In this document: positions 1-7,259 of the stretch, in pieces
How the letters are laid out: every line of letters begins with the position of its first letter
Position numbering within the stretch: the stretch's first letter is position 1
From: an uncultured Pelosinus sp.
GTDB lineage: Bacteria; Bacillota; Negativicutes; UMGS1260
Assembly: GCA_900550105.1 (NCBI GenBank)
Contig: URQW01000037.1
Coordinates: 1 to 28,507 of the forward strand
DNA length: 28,507 nt
Direction: 5' to 3'
The notes under the pieces: model-generated
Told to the model about the DNA's origin: nothing
What the model saw: the letters and a program-made list of their open reading frames with translations, nothing else
Database searches by the model: none
Position numbers and translations under genes: made by a program

Positions 1-62
1 AACCGCTGCCGCCCAATAATTTTTTGCTCTATTCTATACTTGCATTTTGGAGTTTACACAGA

Positions 63-123
63 ATTCGGGATACACCCAATTATATTGATCGGTACTCTTC
101 ATTCCATGTCATGTCATTTCATA
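63..123. repeat. Left flank repeat of the defence cassette
   Basis: ATTCGGGATA (63-72) and ATGTCATTTCATA (111-123) recur in the same order at 3596-3605 and 3610-3622, on the other side of the three-gene cassette. The spacing between the two words is 38 bases here and 4 bases there. A 12-base word at 36-47 also reappears inverted at 3680-3691. These could be remnants of a duplicated target or attachment site; chance in AT-rich DNA is not excluded. I see no gene in bases 1-148. Confidence 0.35.
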
Positions 124-148
124 TCCTACTTTACTTGTTTACTATATC

Positions 149-1648
149 TTAAAGACTTTGTCGTAGTTTAAGTATTTCTAATATCTTATTCTCCTGGATA
201 TCATCGTCTTTAATAAAAACAGAAAGATATTCTTTTCCTAACATTTCAAGAATTGTTAGTTCTGGACATGGCAAGGCATTAAGATCACTCACATTAACTT
301 GTGTTGTTCCGTTAATAATTCTAAAATAGTCATTGTATAATTGAGACTTCAATAGAACAGCTATCCCACATAAAATGTGTCGGTTAATAAATTTAGTTGA
401 CTTCAAATAATTTATATGATTTTCAATTCCAAACCGCTCGTAACTAATATTCTCTGCTAAAAGAATATTTATTTTTAAAGGTCTTCGCGCTTCCTTTGTT
501 GTAAATCGCTTTACCAAAATATAATCATCTTTCGGAAGTAAATAAGGCAATACTTTTTTATTTTTTAGAATATGTTGATGAAATTTTATGTTCTCAGATG
601 GCCAAAAAATCTTGTGTTTTGTGAAATTACATGACCAAATTAGAGGTACCGTATTTTTTGTTTTTTCCTTACTTATAAATTCTTTTCTCCGAAAATCAAC
701 GATAGGTCCTGTCGAAAATTTAATACCTAATTCAAAGAAAGTATTTTTAAATGAATCAACAGTAAAAACTGTCCATGAATCTTTTCTATTTAAAGGCAGT
801 CGTATTGTATTAAATTTTTTTGAAATTATAAGATCTTTAGTAACTAAAATTGATTTACAACTTTGCATGTCATGTGAGTCATATGAAGTTGTAATATTAA
901 TTTCACTAATATCTGACTTTATAATTTTCAATATCACAGTTTCTTGTAGTATTTCCCCACTAAAAACTCGTTCTCTTGATTCAAAATGATGAATCCTCTC
1001 AATTGATGAATTCATTAATAACCACTCTCTAAATTTCCGAAAATAACTGCCATTAAAAAAACTTCTTGGCACAATAAAAACAGCTTGTGCATCCTTCTTC
1101 AATTGTTTAACTGCCATTGCCATGAAAAGAAAATACAAATTAGGTTGACCATATACAATACTATTCATAGTTTGTGCTTCTAATGAACTTTTATTTAACT
1201 TCATGTAGGGTGGATTGCATATAACATAATCATAACTTCCAGTATATTCTTCCGTCATCCAAATATTTTTATTTTTTGTTATAAAGTTACTACTATTAAT
1301 ATTAAAAATAAGCTTAACATTATGTTTTAAGCATGTTTTATAAACTTCCACCATATTGCTTTGTAATAAGTTTAATATAAGCAAATCATTTTCATATAGA
1401 GTTACTTGGATTTCTTTTACATATCCCTCATTAAGTATTTTATCAATTAATAAAGCTGCCAAAACACCCGAACCAGCTCCTGGGTCCAATATTGATATGC
1501 TTTGTTTTTCTATTGTCAACATATCCGACATTACATTAGCAATCTCAAAGGGAGTAATGAATTGGCCTTTATCGGTTCGTTCATTTTTAGGAGTATTATC
1601 TATATATGTATTTGTCTTAGTAATTATTTTTTCTGCTACCCAGGTCAC
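149..1648 (-). CDS. Adenine-N6 DNA methyltransferase (Eco57I/PstI-like, class I)
   Basis: This is a 499-residue SAM-dependent DNA methyltransferase predicted to methylate adenine N6. Visible motifs are KGQFITP (residues 27-33, the motif X-like start of this class), DPGAGSG (55-61, SAM-binding motif I) and NPPY (145-148, catalytic motif IV). The C-terminal half should hold target recognition. About 500 residues with motifs in the order X-I-IV suits the Eco57I/M.PstI-type group. The start is a GTG preceded by AGGATGG. It is the last gene of a minus-strand cassette, 17 bases after the HEPN gene. No restriction endonuclease of a standard family lies beside it, so it may protect against the DUF262/HEPN pair, or be a remnant of an R-M system. 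It is AT-rich compared with DNA beyond 5.5 kb. The target sequence cannot be read from the gene. Confidence 0.85.
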   Translation of the reverse strand: MTWVAEKIITKTNTYIDNTPKNERTDKGQFITPFEIANVMSDMLTIEKQSISILDPGAGSGVLAALLIDKILNEGYVKEIQVTLYENDLLILNLLQSNMVEVYKTCLKHNVKLIFNINSSNFITKNKNIWMTEEYTGSYDYVICNPPYMKLNKSSLEAQTMNSIVYGQPNLYFLFMAMAVKQLKKDAQAVFIVPRSFFNGSYFRKFREWLLMNSSIERIHHFESRERVFSGEILQETVILKIIKSDISEINITTSYDSHDMQSCKSILVTKDLIISKKFNTIRLPLNRKDSWTVFTVDSFKNTFFELGIKFSTGPIVDFRRKEFISKEKTKNTVPLIWSCNFTKHKIFWPSENIKFHQHILKNKKVLPYLLPKDDYILVKRFTTKEARRPLKINILLAENISYERFGIENHINYLKSTKFINRHILCGIAVLLKSQLYNDYFRIINGTTQVNVSDLNALPCPELTILEMLGKEYLSVFIKDDDIQENKILEILKLRQSL

Positions 1649-1665
1649 CTTTTATCCATCCTAAC

Positions 1666-2316
1666 TTACACGCATTTCTTGAAAGTTTCATTTTCGGCGG
1701 CCTCAATTATGATCTTCGTGTAATTTTCCATTATTTCCATTATTATATCAAATGTTTCTGTAAAATCTTCTAAACTAAGTTCTAAGTTTTCGCCATGAAC
1801 AATTTTATGCCTTTGCGCCAGCAATCGACTATCAATATAATGCTTTTTTGATTCAAATACTGAAAAGTCAAGTCCTAGAGTACGCATTATCTCTCTTACG
1901 CGCTCTGAAGATGGATTTGACTCTGTTTTAATAATTAAGTCCTCGTCTGAGTATTTAATTTCAAAAAACTGATCCTTTATTTCATCAAGTTTATCAAATA
2001 AAGTTTTATGTATACTAGATTTCTCTGTCTTCGAACACTCCATCATCTTTTTTTTCAGTTTTAGCGCAATAAAACTATTCTTTATTTGATTAATTGGGAT
2101 TTTTTTACACGATATAAACACAACATAGTAATTGGAACTCATTCTTATTAACCCTTCAAAGTGTCCGCAAAGTAAAGCAATTCCAGCTCTTATTAGTGTT
2201 TTTTGATTATCAGTATTGGTTTGTACTAATTGTCTAAAATTTAAGAGTTCCTTCTTCCTCCAAGCCATTTCTTTATCAATTTTATCTTGAAGCTTTTCTA
2301 TAGACTTAATCTTCAT
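1666..2316 (-). CDS. HEPN-domain putative ribonuclease (MAE_28990/MAE_18760-like)
   Basis: This 216-residue, mostly helical protein carries an R-x4-H motif (R169 to H174, in RHKIVHGE) near its C-terminus, the catalytic signature of HEPN RNases. The N-terminal part, with the GHFEGLIRMSSNYY segment at 51-64, resembles the MAE_28990/MAE_18760 HEPN family known from defence loci. If active it would cleave RNA and arrest a phage-infected cell; that role is inferred. Its ATG lies inside the end of the DUF262 gene with an 11-base overlap, where CAT GAA GAT TAA of the first is read one frame over as ATG AAG ATT AAG. This points to translational coupling and matched amounts of the two proteins. The methyltransferase follows 17 bases downstream. 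Confidence 0.75.
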   Translation of the reverse strand: MKIKSIEKLQDKIDKEMAWRKKELLNFRQLVQTNTDNQKTLIRAGIALLCGHFEGLIRMSSNYYVVFISCKKIPINQIKNSFIALKLKKKMMECSKTEKSSIHKTLFDKLDEIKDQFFEIKYSDEDLIIKTESNPSSERVREIMRTLGLDFSVFESKKHYIDSRLLAQRHKIVHGENLELSLEDFTETFDIIMEIMENYTKIIIEAAENETFKKCV

Positions 2317-3418
2317 GACTAAACCTCTCTAAACTAAAGAGCGAAAGCCTTTTGAATCTATCTACCGCACGTACCCCATGAGCCACACTATTTCTAAATT
2401 CTTGACAATCATATATACCCTGTATCATTTCTTTAACGCAACTACCTGTTTTACTTTTTATATACTCAATATTTTTACTTATCCCAAGCACCACGACCTC
2501 AAATCCACTAATTAAAACAGGTCCAATGAACTTTTCCTTCTCACTATTATACTTTCTAAATGAATCTTCGCCTAAAAGATTATTTAGATATTCAAACGTT
2601 TCTTCAAATACTTGTTTTTCAGCTTCAATATCAAATTCTTCATTTTGAGCAATTTCAGTGATTTTATCGGTCAAAAATTCATGAAGGTTCTCGTCTTTAT
2701 TGATATTCTCAAAATTACAGTGTCTTGACACAATAAACCGAACCACAAACTCCATGTCTACTTGCTGCTCTAAATTATTATCAGATAATGGTATGCAATT
2801 TCTAAAGTGGGAGTATTCATTCATTAAATTTAAATTCTCAAAAAACACCTTATTAATCATGATAAGTAGGCAATTTCGAATTTCTTGTGGACTTAAATGC
2901 GTACCACCTGTATTTAATCGTTGAAAGAGATCATACTTTGCTTTGGGACTGCTAGATGTCTTTATAATTTTTATATCAAGTTTTGACCTTTTTATTAGAA
3001 GTCTTTGATCCACTGTTAAGGAATTTTCTTCATCGTCATTTTTGTCCCAATACTTTCCATCAAGTGATGGCAAAAATTTAGTTTTTGTTAGTTCGCTCGG
3101 ATCTTGAATTTTTTCTTCTTTATCTCTTAATATACCCATAAATTCAAATATTGTAGAAAGTCGCTGTAGTCCATCAATTACATCCCACATATTCTTTTCG
3201 TTTTGAGAAACAAAAATTGGAGGTATAGGTATCCCTAACAAAATTGATTCAATTAAGTTTGATTTCTGAGTCGAATCCCATCGAAAAAACCTCTGAAATT
3301 CTGGATGTATATCTAATTCCTTATCTTTATAAATACTTGCGAGTTCTCCTATGGACATTGGATAACCATCAGTATGAATAACCCTAGCCATTTCATTGAT
3401 TTCATCTTGCAATGCCAT
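2306..3418 (-). CDS. DUF262 (GmrS/ParB-like) domain protein
   Basis: This 370-residue protein has the DUF262 landmarks: HPEFQRFFRW (around 35-45), LLGIPIPPIFV (around 59-69), the DGLQRLSTI box corresponding to the family's DGQQR NTP-binding motif (around 81-89), and FQRLNTGGTHLSPQEIRN (around 165-182). DUF262 is the N-terminal half of GmrSD-type modification-dependent defence proteins. The usual C-terminal DUF1524 HNH nuclease is absent, and a separately encoded HEPN protein follows instead. An in-frame GTG nine bases upstream is possible, but it sits inside the GGAGGTGG Shine-Dalgarno, so I choose the ATG at 3418, eight bases after GGAGG. The C-terminus contains RNSVAHG (R342 to H347), which also fits R-x4-H. 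First gene of the cassette; I infer a sensor or NTPase role. Confidence 0.8.
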   Translation of the reverse strand: MALQDEINEMARVIHTDGYPMSIGELASIYKDKELDIHPEFQRFFRWDSTQKSNLIESILLGIPIPPIFVSQNEKNMWDVIDGLQRLSTIFEFMGILRDKEEKIQDPSELTKTKFLPSLDGKYWDKNDDEENSLTVDQRLLIKRSKLDIKIIKTSSSPKAKYDLFQRLNTGGTHLSPQEIRNCLLIMINKVFFENLNLMNEYSHFRNCIPLSDNNLEQQVDMEFVVRFIVSRHCNFENINKDENLHEFLTDKITEIAQNEEFDIEAEKQVFEETFEYLNNLLGEDSFRKYNSEKEKFIGPVLISGFEVVVLGISKNIEYIKSKTGSCVKEMIQGIYDCQEFRNSVAHGVRAVDRFKRLSLFSLERFSHED

Positions 3419-3454
3419 AAATTCCACCTCCGCGTTATATCTTTTTGTACCAAT

Positions 3455-3502
3455 CTAGCCTCTTTTACACGTCTCGCTTGAAAACCACTCTATTGGAGCC
3501 AT
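3455..3502 (-). CDS. Possible 15-residue leader ORF upstream of the DUF262 gene
   Basis: An ATG with a strong GGGGAGG seven bases before it opens MAPIEWFSSETCKRG and ends in TAG. After the TAG the same frame stays open through 11 codons to the GTG and then the ATG of the DUF262 gene (28 codons from ATG to ATG). It could be a leader peptide that tunes translation of the cassette, or the N-terminus of a longer DUF262 protein interrupted by an amber codon. The good ribosome binding site is the main support. Confidence 0.4.
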   Translation of the reverse strand: MAPIEWFSSETCKRG

Positions 3503-3524
3503 ATGGTAACCTCCCCAGTATCCC

Positions 3525-3533
3525 TATATAGCA
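3525..3533 (-). promoter_or_regulatory. Candidate extended -10 promoter of the defence cassette
   Basis: On the minus strand TGCTATATA resembles an extended -10 element (TGnTATAAT). It lies about 20 bases before the leader-ORF ATG. I see no convincing -35 box, as expected for an extended -10 promoter. Prediction from sequence only. Confidence 0.3.
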
Positions 3534-3902
3534 TAAGAACATGGCAAATCTGCTTCACAAAAAACAAATTCACACTTGCCTACTTCAAGCAGAGTATTCG
3601 GGATAATGTATGTCATTTCATAAATCAGCTATTTTTCATTCGCATCAATAGTTTAGATAACCTGTCATAGAGCACGTCCAAATGCAAGTATTCCAGGCAT
3701 TTACATAAATTCACATATTTTTATTATATCATACTCCTTAAATACAAAAAAACCGTCCTTACATACGACATAAATATTCACATTTATTATATAAAAAAAA
3801 TAGAACAGCAAAACAATTATTTGACATTATTACTTAAAATTCTAGCATAATCTCAACCCGTACAAAAGGTCTCACCGCAGTTGTAATATAGCTCCAGAAA
3901 TC
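3534..3902. other. AT-rich intergenic stretch between cassette and regulator
   Basis: No gene is recognisable. The stretch holds the right copy of the flanking words, the inverted 12-base word at 3680-3691, and poly-A/T tracts around 3740-3830. A TTGACA at 3821-3826 faces the plus strand but has no gene downstream. Confidence 0.5.
3596..3622. repeat. Right flank repeat of the defence cassette
   Basis: ATTCGGGATA and ATGTCATTTCATA are separated here by four bases, matching the two words at 63-123 in order and orientation. The match extends a little to the left, since CAGA precedes both copies. With the left copy it brackets the whole DUF262-HEPN-methyltransferase unit. Confidence 0.35.
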
Positions 3903-4520
3903 TTATACGAGTAGTTTTTTAGGATCACTTATGAAATTCTCCAAAAATTCTGGTAAACATTGTTCACAAATTTCTTTTTTTATGATTGCATTCCCCCCAA
4001 AAATTTGAAATATAATAGCATCTTTCTCATTATTGACTAACATTGGTCGATCATCATATTTTTTTGTACAAACTTCAATAGCTTTAATAGGAATGACAGG
4101 TCTCAACTTTCTGACCTCTAGTACATGCGTTTCATCTAGCCAACCACTCCAGGCGGTCTGCCCTCCAATTATTTTGTTCTTCTCATAGTAAATCCAATAG
4201 TATTCAGAGTATGCATCTATATCAGTACTTTTTTTGCATCTAAGGTAATGGCTATAAAAAACGTTATTCTTCTCATTCTGTAAACTATTGTTTGATCCTT
4301 CTCTAAACTCCCCTTCAAATGTCAATAATCCAAGCAAATAATCTGCGGAAACATCAAAAAATTTTGCAATCTTTTTCAAACTATAAGTATCTGTTTTAGA
4401 TTTATCAGTCTCATATCTTTGTATAGATTTTATACTGATGCCTAAGTTTTCTGCTAAAGTCTCTTGGGTCATTTTAAGAGAAGTTCTTAATTCCTTTATT
4501 TTTTGCCCCTGTGTTTTCAT
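3903..4520 (-). CDS. XRE-family transcriptional regulator
   Basis: This 205-residue protein begins with a Cro/CI-type helix-turn-helix (about residues 5-65: KIKELRTSLKMTQETLAENL, then ISIKSIQRYETDKS and FDVSADYLLGL). The remaining ~140 residues do not match a family I recognise; they contain a Trp/Tyr-rich stretch (YYWIYYEKN, then TAWSGWLDE), show no Ser-Lys autoprotease pattern and may bind a ligand. The ATG has AGGAGGAAT eight bases upstream. It lies on the same strand as the defence cassette, 484 bases before that cassette's first ATG, so it could regulate it or come from the same mobile element. Palindromes at its own promoter suggest autoregulation. Confidence 0.75.
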   Translation of the reverse strand: MKTQGQKIKELRTSLKMTQETLAENLGISIKSIQRYETDKSKTDTYSLKKIAKFFDVSADYLLGLLTFEGEFREGSNNSLQNEKNNVFYSHYLRCKKSTDIDAYSEYYWIYYEKNKIIGGQTAWSGWLDETHVLEVRKLRPVIPIKAIEVCTKKYDDRPMLVNNEKDAIIFQIFGGNAIIKKEICEQCLPEFLENFISDPKKLLV

Positions 4521-4564
4521 AGACCATTCCTCCTACTTGTCTTTACATCAATAATAATACAAAC

Positions 4565-4594
4565 TTTTCTATTAGAAAACGGACAATTATGTCC
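4565..4594. promoter_or_regulatory. Two palindromes upstream of the XRE regulator (candidate operators)
   Basis: TTTTCT-ATT-AGAAAA (4565-4579) and GGACA-ATTA-TGTCC (4581-4594) are perfect inverted repeats lying side by side, 45-74 bases upstream of the regulator start. XRE repressors commonly bind short palindromes at their own promoters, so autoregulation is a fair inference. Confidence 0.4.
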
Positions 4595-4822
4595 TCATAA
4601 TGGGTGAATCTAAAAATTATCTATAGAAAACTTTTAATCCCTTACCAAAGAACCAACCCCCATCCTGATCCGATTTTTATCGTCTAAAAAATTTTTTTCG
4701 CGAATAGATAAGACACAGCATAGCTCTACAACCCATATTCTGGTTGCAAAAATTATACAATTCATATCTGGCTTCGATAAACTTCTTGTATAAATATTTG
4801 ATTAATAAATTCGTTCATTTTT
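4595..4822. other. AT-rich stretch without recognisable gene
   Basis: No coding sequence, RNA gene or clear terminator is visible between the regulator's promoter palindromes and the 3' end of the broken gene. Confidence 0.5.
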
Positions 4823-5041
4823 TTAGAATCTCATCTTAACCAATCCAATCACATTTTCTTTGTTGTCAATCAACTTGTATGCAATATTTTGAGTGTTATA
4901 CTGCACCACGTCAACCGCAACGGACTTGCCATTCATGATTCCACCACCAACCACCGATCTCACAGTTCCGGTCCATACTGATCCTATAAATGTTTACCTT
5001 CACTGTTTATGCGTGAGGGTTTTTCTCTTATTATCTTTCAT
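4823..5041 (-). pseudogene. Small broken gene with two in-frame stop codons
   Basis: Reading the minus strand from the ATG at 5041 gives MKDNKRKTLTHKQ, then TGA, Arg, TAA, then 56 codons without a stop (starting TFIGSVWTGTVRSVVGGG and ending VIGLVKMRF) before TAA at 4823. All 73 codons share one frame, and the second part has a protein-like composition. I read it as a small gene inactivated by two nonsense codons. A shorter product could start at the internal ATG (M36, MNGKSVAVDVVQ), which has GGTGG just upstream. The family is not recognised. The gene above it ends 50 bases upstream on the same strand, so the two may be remnants of one unit. A chance open frame cannot be excluded. Confidence 0.4.
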
Positions 5042-5091
5042 GATTGGCGCCCCAACTGTTATATCGTTTTTTTAGTGCTGTTGGCGAAAGC

Positions 5092-5349
5092 TTAGGAACA
5101 CTTGCCTGATCTGATCTTTTCTATTGCAGCCGTCAACATTTTTGCATTTTCCTCGGAAATATTGAGTTTATTCTGCAATGCATTGAAATTGTTCAAAAAA
5201 TCCTGTGGATTCTGAACCGGATGCGCGGCACGATCAGCAACAGTAGTATAAATTCTTCCCAAGAAATAAGCACCACCTTCTAATAAAATAATGCCGCCAA
5301 TAATGAGCGGCCATTTATATTTCACTGTAAAATTTTTAATCAACTGCAA
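5092..5349 (-). CDS. Small single-pass membrane protein, unknown function
   Basis: This 85-residue protein has one clear transmembrane segment (about residues 14-31, PLIIGGIILLEGGAYFLG) after a basic N-terminus, then a soluble tail likely to be helical (NNFNALQNKLNISEENAKML). The start is a TTG with GGGGTGA upstream; no ATG alternative is available. I do not recognise the family. It precedes the broken gene at 4823-5041 on the same strand. The size and layout would suit a phage- or plasmid-borne accessory gene, but nothing proves that. Confidence 0.5.
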   Translation of the reverse strand: MQLIKNFTVKYKWPLIIGGIILLEGGAYFLGRIYTTVADRAAHPVQNPQDFLNNFNALQNKLNISEENAKMLTAAIEKIRSGKCS

Positions 5350-5469
5350 TTACTTCACCCCAGGAGTTCGCCCATAAGGGATAAGCCAATTTTGATTTTA
5401 ACTAGATCGTCAGATATCATCTTAAAAAGAGATATCCTGTCTAACTAAGGCAATATTTGTAAAAGAATA

Positions 5470-5517
5470 TAGCCCTTTTATCCTAATTTCTTGCGATTCA
5501 TTAGGACAAAAGGGCTA
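5470..5517 (-). terminator. Stem-loop terminator downstream of selO
   Basis: TAGCCCTTTT(A)TCCTAAT pairs with ATTAGGA(C)AAAAGGGCTA around a 12-base loop, with a single A/C mismatch. It lies about 50 bases after the selO stop. The T-tract is weak, so it may act mainly as a 3'-end stabilising hairpin. Confidence 0.65.
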
Positions 5518-5569
5518 CTTTTATGCATTTATATTACATTTTCCTGATCTACTCGCTTAATTGACTCTC

Positions 5570-7084
5570 TTACGTACCGCAGTACGTTTTATAGGCAATA
5601 CTGGACGATTCAGGCAGACTTGCATACTCTTCCTGTTCTTTCGTATAGGCATAGGGATCTTGCAGCACCGCGAGGAGCTTGTCCATCACTGAATAGTCGC
5701 CATCTTCCACAGCGGCAGCCAGTGCTGCCTCGACACGATGATTGCGGGGAATGACAGCAGGATTAGCTTGTTTCATCAAAGCCTGAACTGCCTCCTCTCC
5801 TGCTCCCTGCTTCGACAAACGAGTTTGCCAGCGACTATGCCAGTCGGCAAAGTCTTTGTCATTCGCTAAAGCAGTGATCGATGGATCGGAGAGATTTCCG
5901 AGCGTAAGTCCACGGAAAGTATTGGTATAATCAGCCTGACGATATTTCATAAGACCAAGCAGGTCTTGAATCAGCATCAGATCGTTGGCTTCTTCCCCTT
6001 CGCCATCCTGTACCGAAAATAAGCCAAGCTTTTCTCGCATGCCTTGGAACCAGGCTGTCTCAATCCAAACAGCGAAGTCAGCTAATATGGTATGTGCTGC
6101 CTCTACAGCCTGCGCTTCATCATCATGGAGCAGCGGCAACAACGACTCAGCAAAACGAGCAAGATTCCAAGCGCCAATTTTCGGTTGATTGCCATAAGCG
6201 TACCGTCCATTTCGGTCAATTGAACTAAATACAGTTGCTTCGTCATAGCGATCCATAAAGGCGCAAGGGCCGTAATCAATGGTTTCGCCGCTTATAGCCA
6301 TATTGTCTGTATTCATAACGCCATGAATAAAGCCGACAAGCTGCCACCTCGCAATGAGCCACGCCTGCCGTTTTCCCATTTCGCGCAATAAAGTAAGATA
6401 AGGCTCTTTTTGCCCCGCCTCTGATTCAAGGGCTTCACGAAAATGACGCTTAAGGGTATAATCTGCTAGAGCTTTTAGTTCCGCTTTTGTTCCCCAGTTT
6501 GCCGCATATTCAAAAGTCCCGACGCGAATATGGCTGGCTGCAATCCGTGTTAAAACAGCGCCAGGCAAAGCCGTTTCTCTCATGACAGGTTCTCCCGTAG
6601 TCACAACAGCTAAGCTTCGCGTCGTAGGAATCTTTAGACCATGCATCGCTTCACTAATGATATATTCGCGCAACATCGGGCCAAGCGCGGCCCGACCATC
6701 GCCGCCGCGTGAAAAGGGAGTTAGCCCCGAGCCTTTTAGCTGCACATCAAAAACCTCACCTGACGGCGTAACTTGCTCACCTAGCAGCACCGCGCGCCCA
6801 TCGCCAAGCATCGTAAAATGGCCAAACTGATGGCCGGCATAAGCTTGTGCCAAAGGCTTGGCGCCAGGAGGAATTTCATTACCCGCAAGAACGGCTACAC
6901 CGCCACGGCTTTGCAACGCATCTTTATCCAAACCTAACAGCAAAGCTAACTTGTCATTGAAGACAGCTAGTTTCGGCCCTCTCACTGGCTGCGGTGAAAG
7001 TTCTCGGTAAAACAGCGCAGGCAGTTGCCGATAAGTTGCTGCAAGGTTCCAAACAGAATCATACGCTTTAGCGTCTTTTGACAT
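5570..7084 (-). CDS. selO: Protein adenylyltransferase SelO (YdiU/UPF0061)
   Basis: SelO is a pseudokinase-fold enzyme that transfers AMP from ATP to Ser/Thr/Tyr hydroxyls of proteins and is linked in E. coli to oxidative-stress responses. The 504-residue product shows the family blocks: LKGSGLTPFSRGGDGRAALG (starting near residue 115), the MLREYIISEAMHGLKIPTTR segment, NTDNMAISGETIDYGPCAFM (near 255-275, holding the metal- and nucleotide-binding Asn/Asp residues) and the C-terminal YKTYCGT with the conserved Cys. The length is normal. AAGGATG precedes the ATG. It is a single-gene unit between hairpins and marks the return to the less AT-rich chromosomal codon style. Confidence 0.93.
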   Translation of the reverse strand: MSKDAKAYDSVWNLAATYRQLPALFYRELSPQPVRGPKLAVFNDKLALLLGLDKDALQSRGGVAVLAGNEIPPGAKPLAQAYAGHQFGHFTMLGDGRAVLLGEQVTPSGEVFDVQLKGSGLTPFSRGGDGRAALGPMLREYIISEAMHGLKIPTTRSLAVVTTGEPVMRETALPGAVLTRIAASHIRVGTFEYAANWGTKAELKALADYTLKRHFREALESEAGQKEPYLTLLREMGKRQAWLIARWQLVGFIHGVMNTDNMAISGETIDYGPCAFMDRYDEATVFSSIDRNGRYAYGNQPKIGAWNLARFAESLLPLLHDDEAQAVEAAHTILADFAVWIETAWFQGMREKLGLFSVQDGEGEEANDLMLIQDLLGLMKYRQADYTNTFRGLTLGNLSDPSITALANDKDFADWHSRWQTRLSKQGAGEEAVQALMKQANPAVIPRNHRVEAALAAAVEDGDYSVMDKLLAVLQDPYAYTKEQEEYASLPESSSIAYKTYCGT

Positions 7085-7192
7085 AGATTTTCACATCCTT
7101 TTATCCATGATAAAATGCCTATTCTTTTTTTATCTAGTTATTAAGGAAGCTTTTCTATTTTTCACGTTAAAACGGTTTATATTCACCATTAT

Positions 7193-7227
7193 AAAAAAAC
7201 CTTCTCGCCGTAGCAAGAAGGTTTTTT
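7193..7227 (-). terminator. Intrinsic terminator of serA
   Basis: On the minus strand AAAAAACCTTCT pairs with AGAAGGTTTTTT around a ten-base loop and runs into seven T residues. It lies about 33 bases after the serA stop codon. Its A-rich 5' side gives a short T-tract in the other direction as well. Confidence 0.85.
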
Positions 7228-7259
7228 CTAACCTATATTTCTATAATTTATGAGATGAA

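Noticed and set aside
588..1723. Plus-strand open frames across the methyltransferase gene
   Set aside because: They are antisense to a gene with clear catalytic motifs, have no ribosome binding site and give no recognisable protein.
3821..3851. Plus-strand TTGACA with CATAAT downstream as a promoter
   Set aside because: The spacing is 19 bases with a weak -10, and the only gene downstream is on the opposite strand.
4893..5075. 60-codon plus-strand ORF
   Set aside because: It lacks a convincing ribosome binding site and is antisense to the more protein-like minus-strand frame of the broken gene.
5485..5505. CRISPR-like or tRNA-like structure around the selO terminator
   Set aside because: It is a single hairpin with no repeated spacers and no cloverleaf.
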